Shown here: positions 60,331 to 64,000 of the stretch, one piece after another
Layout: each line of letters begins with the position of its first letter
How positions within the stretch are numbered: position 1 is the stretch's first letter
Assembly (NCBI GenBank): GCA_028287505.1
Contig: JAQBPN010000036.1
Location: 23,805 to 87,804 of the forward strand
From: Fibrobacterota bacterium
Lineage (GTDB): Bacteria > Fibrobacterota > Fibrobacteria > UBA11236
Reading direction: 5' to 3'
DNA length: 64,000 nucleotides
Program-made: the position numbers and the translations under genes
The notes under the pieces: generated by a model
What the model was told of the DNA's origin: nothing
Database searches by the model: none
What the model saw: only the letters and a program-made list of their open reading frames with translations

Positions 60331-61059
60331 ATGAATCAAACAACCGTACTGGTCACCGAAGACGATTCGGACATTCTCGAACTGATTACCTACAGCCTGG
60401 AATCAGAAGGCTTCCGCGTGCATTCCGCCAAGAATGGGTTGGACGCCCTGTCCATTCTCAGCGATGAATCCGTGGATCTGGCCATTCTGGACGTGATGCT
60501 GCCGGACATGTCGGGCATCGAGCTGTGCCGCAAAATCAAACGCGAAGAGCGCCTGGAGAACATCCCGGTCCTGTTCGTGACAGCCAAGGACGAAGAAACC
60601 GACAAGCTTATCGGCTTCAAGGTGGGCGCGGACGATTACCTCACCAAACCGTTCTCCCCCAAGGAACTGGTGGCCCGGGCCAAAGCCCTGGTCAAGCGGT
60701 CCAAGGGCGCCAAGGATCGCTTCCTGTTCCGCGGCCTGGAAATCTTCTTCGACCGCCACGTGGTGGAAGTGGAAGGCAACCGGGTCAATCTCACGCCCCG
60801 CGAGTTCATGGTCCTCAAGGTCCTCATTGAGGGCCAGAAGAAAACCATCGCGCGCGCCACCCTGCTGGAACGCGCCTGGGGCATGGAATCCAAAGCCGGC
60901 TTGCGTAGCGTGGATGTTACCGTCACGCGCCTGCGCGAGAAGATCAAGCCCTACGGCAAGTGCATCCGCACGGTCACGGGCTTCGGATACCAATGGGATC
61001 CGGACGGCTTCGTGATCCAGGAAACCGCCGCTCCGGTTCCCTCCGAAGAAGCCGGCTGA
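60331..61059 (+). CDS. phoB: Phosphate regulon response regulator PhoB (OmpR family)
   Basis: A 242-residue OmpR-type regulator. The receiver has TEDDSDILELIT, phosphorylated Asp54 in LAILDVMLPDMSG, VTAKDEE and DDYLTKPFSPKELVAR. The winged helix (about 140-225) has VNLTPREFMVLKVLI and DVTVTRLREKIKP, GFGYQWDP. The recognition-helix segment RSVDVTVTRLREK is PhoB-like. The call rests on the adjacent phoR-type kinase, the phosphate genes nearby and the box in front. No strong ribosome site. Confidence 0.9.
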   Translation: MNQTTVLVTEDDSDILELITYSLESEGFRVHSAKNGLDALSILSDESVDLAILDVMLPDMSGIELCRKIKREERLENIPVLFVTAKDEETDKLIGFKVGADDYLTKPFSPKELVARAKALVKRSKGAKDRFLFRGLEIFFDRHVVEVEGNRVNLTPREFMVLKVLIEGQKKTIARATLLERAWGMESKAGLRSVDVTVTRLREKIKPYGKCIRTVTGFGYQWDPDGFVIQETAAPVPSEEAG

Positions 61060-61126
61060 CCCCTGGTGCCAAAAGCGCCCCTTTTGCATCCCCGATCCCG
61101 GCCCCATTTTCTATAATAACGACTGA

Positions 61127-61146
61127 CGTCCCGCGCCCGCGGGACG
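61127..61146 (+). promoter_or_regulatory. Hairpin directly before phoR
   Basis: CGTCCCGC and GCGGGACG pair perfectly around a GCCC loop, ending 7 bases before the phoR ATG, where the ribosome site should be. A TATAAT lies at 61112-61117. The stem could hold down phoR translation. Confidence 0.45.
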
Positions 61147-61153
61147 CAGCACC

Positions 61154-62977
61154 ATGGGCCAAATCGACCGCGCATATCCTTCCCTCCGCGCCCATCTCTT
61201 CGGGATGCTCGGGCTGTTCGCCGCCCTGTTCCTGGGCCTTACGGTGTACCTCTACGTCACCAGCCGCTCCCTGTTCGCCGAAGCCTTGCAACTGGAGCTT
61301 TCCGGCGATCTGGAATGGATGGCCTCCACCATCCACGATCGGCCCGAACTCCTGAGCGATCCCGTCCTCGGCGATTCGCTGTGCAAGGCCGTCTCCCGCT
61401 TCAAGGGCTTCCGGGTCACCCTCATCGACAGTTCCGGGCGCGTCCTCGCCGATTCCCACGTGCCCCGGACGGAAGTGGCCGCGCTGGAGAACCACGCGAC
61501 CCGTCCCGAGGTCCGGATGGCCATGGCGAAAGGCTGGGGGAACGCATGGCGGTATTCCCACACTTTGAGCCGCGGGATGCTTTACGTAGCCTACAGGATA
61601 CCGGATCATCAAAGCTACCTGCGCATGGCCGCCGGACCCGTCACCCTGAACAGCTTCCAGATGGCCACCCTGAAAGTCTTCGTCCTTTTCCTGGCCCTGT
61701 TCCTGGCCGCCTCCTTCGCGGTCACCTGGTGGATCAGCCGCAAGATCAGCTCTCCGCTCCTCAAGTTGACGGGCGAGGGGGACGGCACTCCCGATCCGGA
61801 CAAGCCGCCCCGGTGGGAGGCGGAATTCCGCGAAGCCGAAGTCCTGAACGAAGCCTTCCAGGGCTACGTAGGGCAGGTCCGCACGCTGGGCCATGAAGTG
61901 GAGAAGCAGCGCGACAAGCTGGTGGCGGTCCTGAACCAATTGGAGGAAGGCATCCTCATCCTGTCCCCGGAAGGCACCGTGGTGGCCGCCAACCCCTCCT
62001 CCCTCAGGCTGCTGGGGGCGGGCTCGGAATCCGGGGACGCCACCGCCTGGATAGGCCGGCCTCTGCGCGCCCTGCTGCCGGGCAATCCCGTGGTTCCCTG
62101 GGTGGAAGCGGCCCAATCCCCGGAACGCACCCCCCTGATGCACGTGGACAAGGGTCCGGAAGCCCCTTTCGATCTGCTCTGCCACCTGGCCCCTTTGGAC
62201 GCCGGCACCGCCGACGGGCCGTCGAACCCTTCCAGGCGGGAATACCTGCTCACCCTGCTGGACGTCACCGAGTTCCGGCATCTCGACCGGGTCAAATCGG
62301 AATTCGTGGCCAACGCTTCCCACGAGCTCAAGACGCCCTTGTCTTCCATCAAAGGCTACGCGGAAGCGCTCATGGAAGGCGCCCTCGACAATCCCAAGGT
62401 GCGCGAGCCCTTCGTGGGGAAAATCCACAGCAATGCCCTGCGCCTGGAACGGTTGGTGCAGGACCTGCTCAGCCTCTCCCACCTGGAAGCCAACCCCACT
62501 CCCAAGGAAACCGAACCGCTTCCCCTGCGCGGCTATGTCAACGCCGCCGCCAACCTGCACCGGCACGCCATGGAAGGGGCCGGAGTCCGCCTTGAGAACC
62601 ACGTGGGCGAGGAAACGCGCGTGGTGATGGAACCCAGGGACCTGGAGCTCATCCTCAACAACCTTGTGGGTAACGCGGTGAAATACAACAAGCCGGGGGG
62701 CAAGGTGAAAGTCTGGACCGAGTCCGGGGACTCCCTGAAGCTCTTCGTCAAGGACACGGGCATCGGCATCCCGCAGGAAATGCTGCCGCGGATCTTCGAA
62801 CGCTTTTACCGCGCGGGCGCCTCGCGCGCCACCAAGGAAGGCACCGGCCTGGGCCTGGCCATCGTCAAGCACGCGGCCAACAAGTATGGCATGACGGTAT
62901 TGGCGGAAAGCGAAATCGGGGAGGGCAGCCGGTTCATCATCGGGATTCCCGCCGCGTTGGTGGACGGTCCGAAATAA
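61154..62977 (+). CDS. phoR: Phosphate regulon sensor kinase PhoR
   Basis: A 607-residue membrane kinase. TM1 (about 17-36) and TM2 (about 172-194) enclose a 135-residue periplasmic domain, longer than in E. coli PhoR. A HAMP-like segment, then a PAS domain (about 250-372, LNQLEEGILILSPEG to TLLDVTEFR), HisKA with ANASHELKTPLSSIKGYAEA (His390) and HATPase_c with NLVGNAVKYN, DTGIGIPQE, GTGLGLAIVKHAA follow. It pairs with PhoB 94 bases upstream and should receive the Pst/PhoU signal. Confidence 0.88.
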   Translation: MGQIDRAYPSLRAHLFGMLGLFAALFLGLTVYLYVTSRSLFAEALQLELSGDLEWMASTIHDRPELLSDPVLGDSLCKAVSRFKGFRVTLIDSSGRVLADSHVPRTEVAALENHATRPEVRMAMAKGWGNAWRYSHTLSRGMLYVAYRIPDHQSYLRMAAGPVTLNSFQMATLKVFVLFLALFLAASFAVTWWISRKISSPLLKLTGEGDGTPDPDKPPRWEAEFREAEVLNEAFQGYVGQVRTLGHEVEKQRDKLVAVLNQLEEGILILSPEGTVVAANPSSLRLLGAGSESGDATAWIGRPLRALLPGNPVVPWVEAAQSPERTPLMHVDKGPEAPFDLLCHLAPLDAGTADGPSNPSRREYLLTLLDVTEFRHLDRVKSEFVANASHELKTPLSSIKGYAEALMEGALDNPKVREPFVGKIHSNALRLERLVQDLLSLSHLEANPTPKETEPLPLRGYVNAAANLHRHAMEGAGVRLENHVGEETRVVMEPRDLELILNNLVGNAVKYNKPGGKVKVWTESGDSLKLFVKDTGIGIPQEMLPRIFERFYRAGASRATKEGTGLGLAIVKHAANKYGMTVLAESEIGEGSRFIIGIPAALVDGPK

Positions 62978-62984
62978 CCGCCCG

Positions 62985-63527
62985 TTATTTTTTGGTAAGC
63001 AGCTTGTATCTGGAAATCTTCTTGCCGAACCGGTAGACCTCGACTTGCATGGTGTCGTAGAACTGGGTCGGCTGGCACTCTACGCTATGGCTGGGAGCAT
63101 ACTGGGGTTCGCTGCTTCCCCCTCCGCCCCCGATGCCGATCATGGTCATCCTGCCGCCGGCTCCCGCCGCGGGAATGAACATGGGACCGCCCCCGCCGGA
63201 ATATCCGTTTGAAGTCTTTTTCCAACTGGACTCCTCGCACATTTTCAGCATGTTTTCATTCTTGAACACTTTGATGCTGTAGGTTCCGTCTTCCCCGGGA
63301 CCATCGAACGTCACTTTTTTCACGAGCCCGAAATCCTTGTCCTTTTCCTCCAGATACTGAAGCTTGCCCGTCTTTTCCCCATAGATCAGAACCCCATCGG
63401 ACTTGAATGAAACGTTGTTCGCGCATGCTCCCACCAAAAACAGGGGCAGGATGCACAGCGCTTGCAGCCCGATGCCCAGATTCCTGAGCCGGCTTCTGTT
63501 GTAAGGATGCGTGCTGAGTATTGTCAA
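62985..63527 (-). CDS. Lipoprotein of unknown function with a Gly-rich segment
   Basis: A 180-residue lipoprotein with lipobox FLVGACANN. The mature part has beta-strand alternation (FKSDGVLIYGEKTGKLQYL, KKVTFDGPGEDGTYSIKVF) and a Gly-rich middle (GYSGGGGPMF, GIGGGGGSS). A TTG start at 63525-63527 is supported by GGAGG 5 bases upstream; the longer ATG reading from 63566 has none. It converges on phoR with a 7-base gap. I do not recognise a family. Confidence 0.65.
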   Translation of the reverse strand: MTILSTHPYNRSRLRNLGIGLQALCILPLFLVGACANNVSFKSDGVLIYGEKTGKLQYLEEKDKDFGLVKKVTFDGPGEDGTYSIKVFKNENMLKMCEESSWKKTSNGYSGGGGPMFIPAAGAGGRMTMIGIGGGGGSSEPQYAPSHSVECQPTQFYDTMQVEVYRFGKKISRYKLLTKK

Positions 63528-63626
63528 TTGAACCTCCAGCAAAGAGTATGGAACGGATCTTATCAATCAATTCCTGGAACCGGATTTTGGAAAGCGCAGG
63601 CAAAAGAATAGATAATTTCAATTCAC

Positions 63627-64000
63627 TTAGTACGGGACAGTGAAGACGTGAGCCTGAATCTTGCCCTCGATCGCCCCCTGTCCGAACCGCCTGGCTATCG
63701 CCTCCGCCACATAGTCGGTTGCTTCAGCCTGCCGGCCGGGACCTCGCTCCTCGATCTCGTTTGCCAGAGGCGTTCCCTGACAGTACGCGATTGCCGGCAC
63801 TCGGGGAGACTCCGCCCTGCTGCGCGCCGCAACGGTCACGATCCGGGGCGATTCCGAGAATCCGGCATTCGCCAGATCCCGCTGAATGGTCGATAGGTCA
63901 TGGTAGCCGTGGGGAGTCCGGGCCATGAAACGGGGCGGATCCTGGGGAAACAGGGATCCCAAAGCCGTTGTCACCGCGTCGGCGAATTCGTTTTCTTCGA
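63627..64000 (-). CDS. SAM-dependent methyltransferase (UbiE-like group), C-terminal part, cut by the window edge
   Basis: A minus-strand reading open to base 64000 gives about 123 residues, without the start. The sequence (TPHGYHDLSTIQRDLANAGF, VTVAARSRAESPRVPAIAYC, QGTPLANEIEERGP, AIARRFGQGAIEGKIQAHVF) is the conserved end of a methyltransferase group usually annotated as class I SAM-dependent or UbiE-type. The SAM-binding half lies beyond the window. The substrate is unknown. Confidence 0.7.
   Translation of the reverse strand, partial: EENEFADAVTTALGSLFPQDPPRFMARTPHGYHDLSTIQRDLANAGFSESPRIVTVAARSRAESPRVPAIAYCQGTPLANEIEERGPGRQAEATDYVAEAIARRFGQGAIEGKIQAHVFTVPY

Noticed and set aside
1..64000. 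CRISPR array, tRNA or rRNA genes, transposase, integrase, phage genes
   Set aside because: None seen on reading both strands: no regular 25-40 bp spaced repeats, no T-loop-like GGTTCGAATCC patterns in a cloverleaf, no recombinase motifs. tRNAscan or Infernal would settle the RNA question.

Overview
The window is chromosomal DNA of a GC-rich Gram-negative bacterium. Several secreted proteins carry C-terminal beta-sandwich tails of the 'GxYxxxL' T9SS/FlgD type, and there are WxxxDGGxTW propellers, an Fn/CHB-repeat exoprotein and a phosphate-selective porin. This fits the FCB superphylum, most likely a Fibrobacterota-like lineage; no marker gene here fixes the phylum. I see no rRNA or tRNA gene, CRISPR array or intact transposon. 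Genes are dense on both strands.

Layout: 0-11 kb is accessory: a clipped DUF2164 gene, a frameshifted propeller gene, an SRPBCC/VOC pair, a two-haem di-haem oxidoreductase, an amidase behind the tail of a destroyed S66 peptidase, a methyltransferase/lipoprotein pair, a metallophosphoesterase, a PAP2 protein, and a propeller gene reduced to its signal peptide and tail. 11.2-12.9 kb: a cNMP/glutaredoxin-like/thioredoxin-reductase-like fusion. 13.0-15.3 kb: a two-gene oxidoreductase island of foreign-looking codon use between two 13-bp direct repeats. 15.3-17.2 kb: leuA behind a complete leucine attenuator (leader peptide with four consecutive Leu codons, terminator and antiterminator). 17.2-28 kb: polB, a VWA exoprotein, a PAS sensor kinase with mgtE, folA-thyA, and a propeller protein.

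The rest is dominated by phosphorus. A phosphate porin-pstS-pstC-pstA-pstB-phoU operon lies at 29.3-35.4 kb on the minus strand, with an OlsB-like acyltransferase after it. A ppk1-sixA-ppx-ppk1 polyphosphate cluster is at 49-55 kb and phoB-phoR at 60.3-63 kb. An ornithine-lipid pair (olsB-olsA) coupled to an Ntn-hydrolase acylase is at 42.4-46.5 kb. Between these are a glycosidase, a PHP-glycosyltransferase fusion and an M19-like peptidase (36.2-42.4 kb), a phosphodiesterase/phosphatase-type hydrolase and a 1624-residue CHB-repeat exoprotein (55.4-60.2 kb).

Three of the phosphate promoters (porin-pst, ppk1, phoB) share a direct repeat, TTGAAAC at 11-bp pitch, with the architecture of a PhoB box but a different core from CTGTCAT. 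I propose it as the Pho box of this lineage, which would join the three loci into one regulon. Four copies of a 44-nt REP-like palindrome sit around phoU/pstB and the OlsB-like gene, two of them touching the stop codon of the gene before them. The best candidates for undescribed biology are the leucine attenuator, the TTGAAAC Pho box, the acylase coupled to ornithine-lipid synthesis, and the duplicated ppk1 locus.
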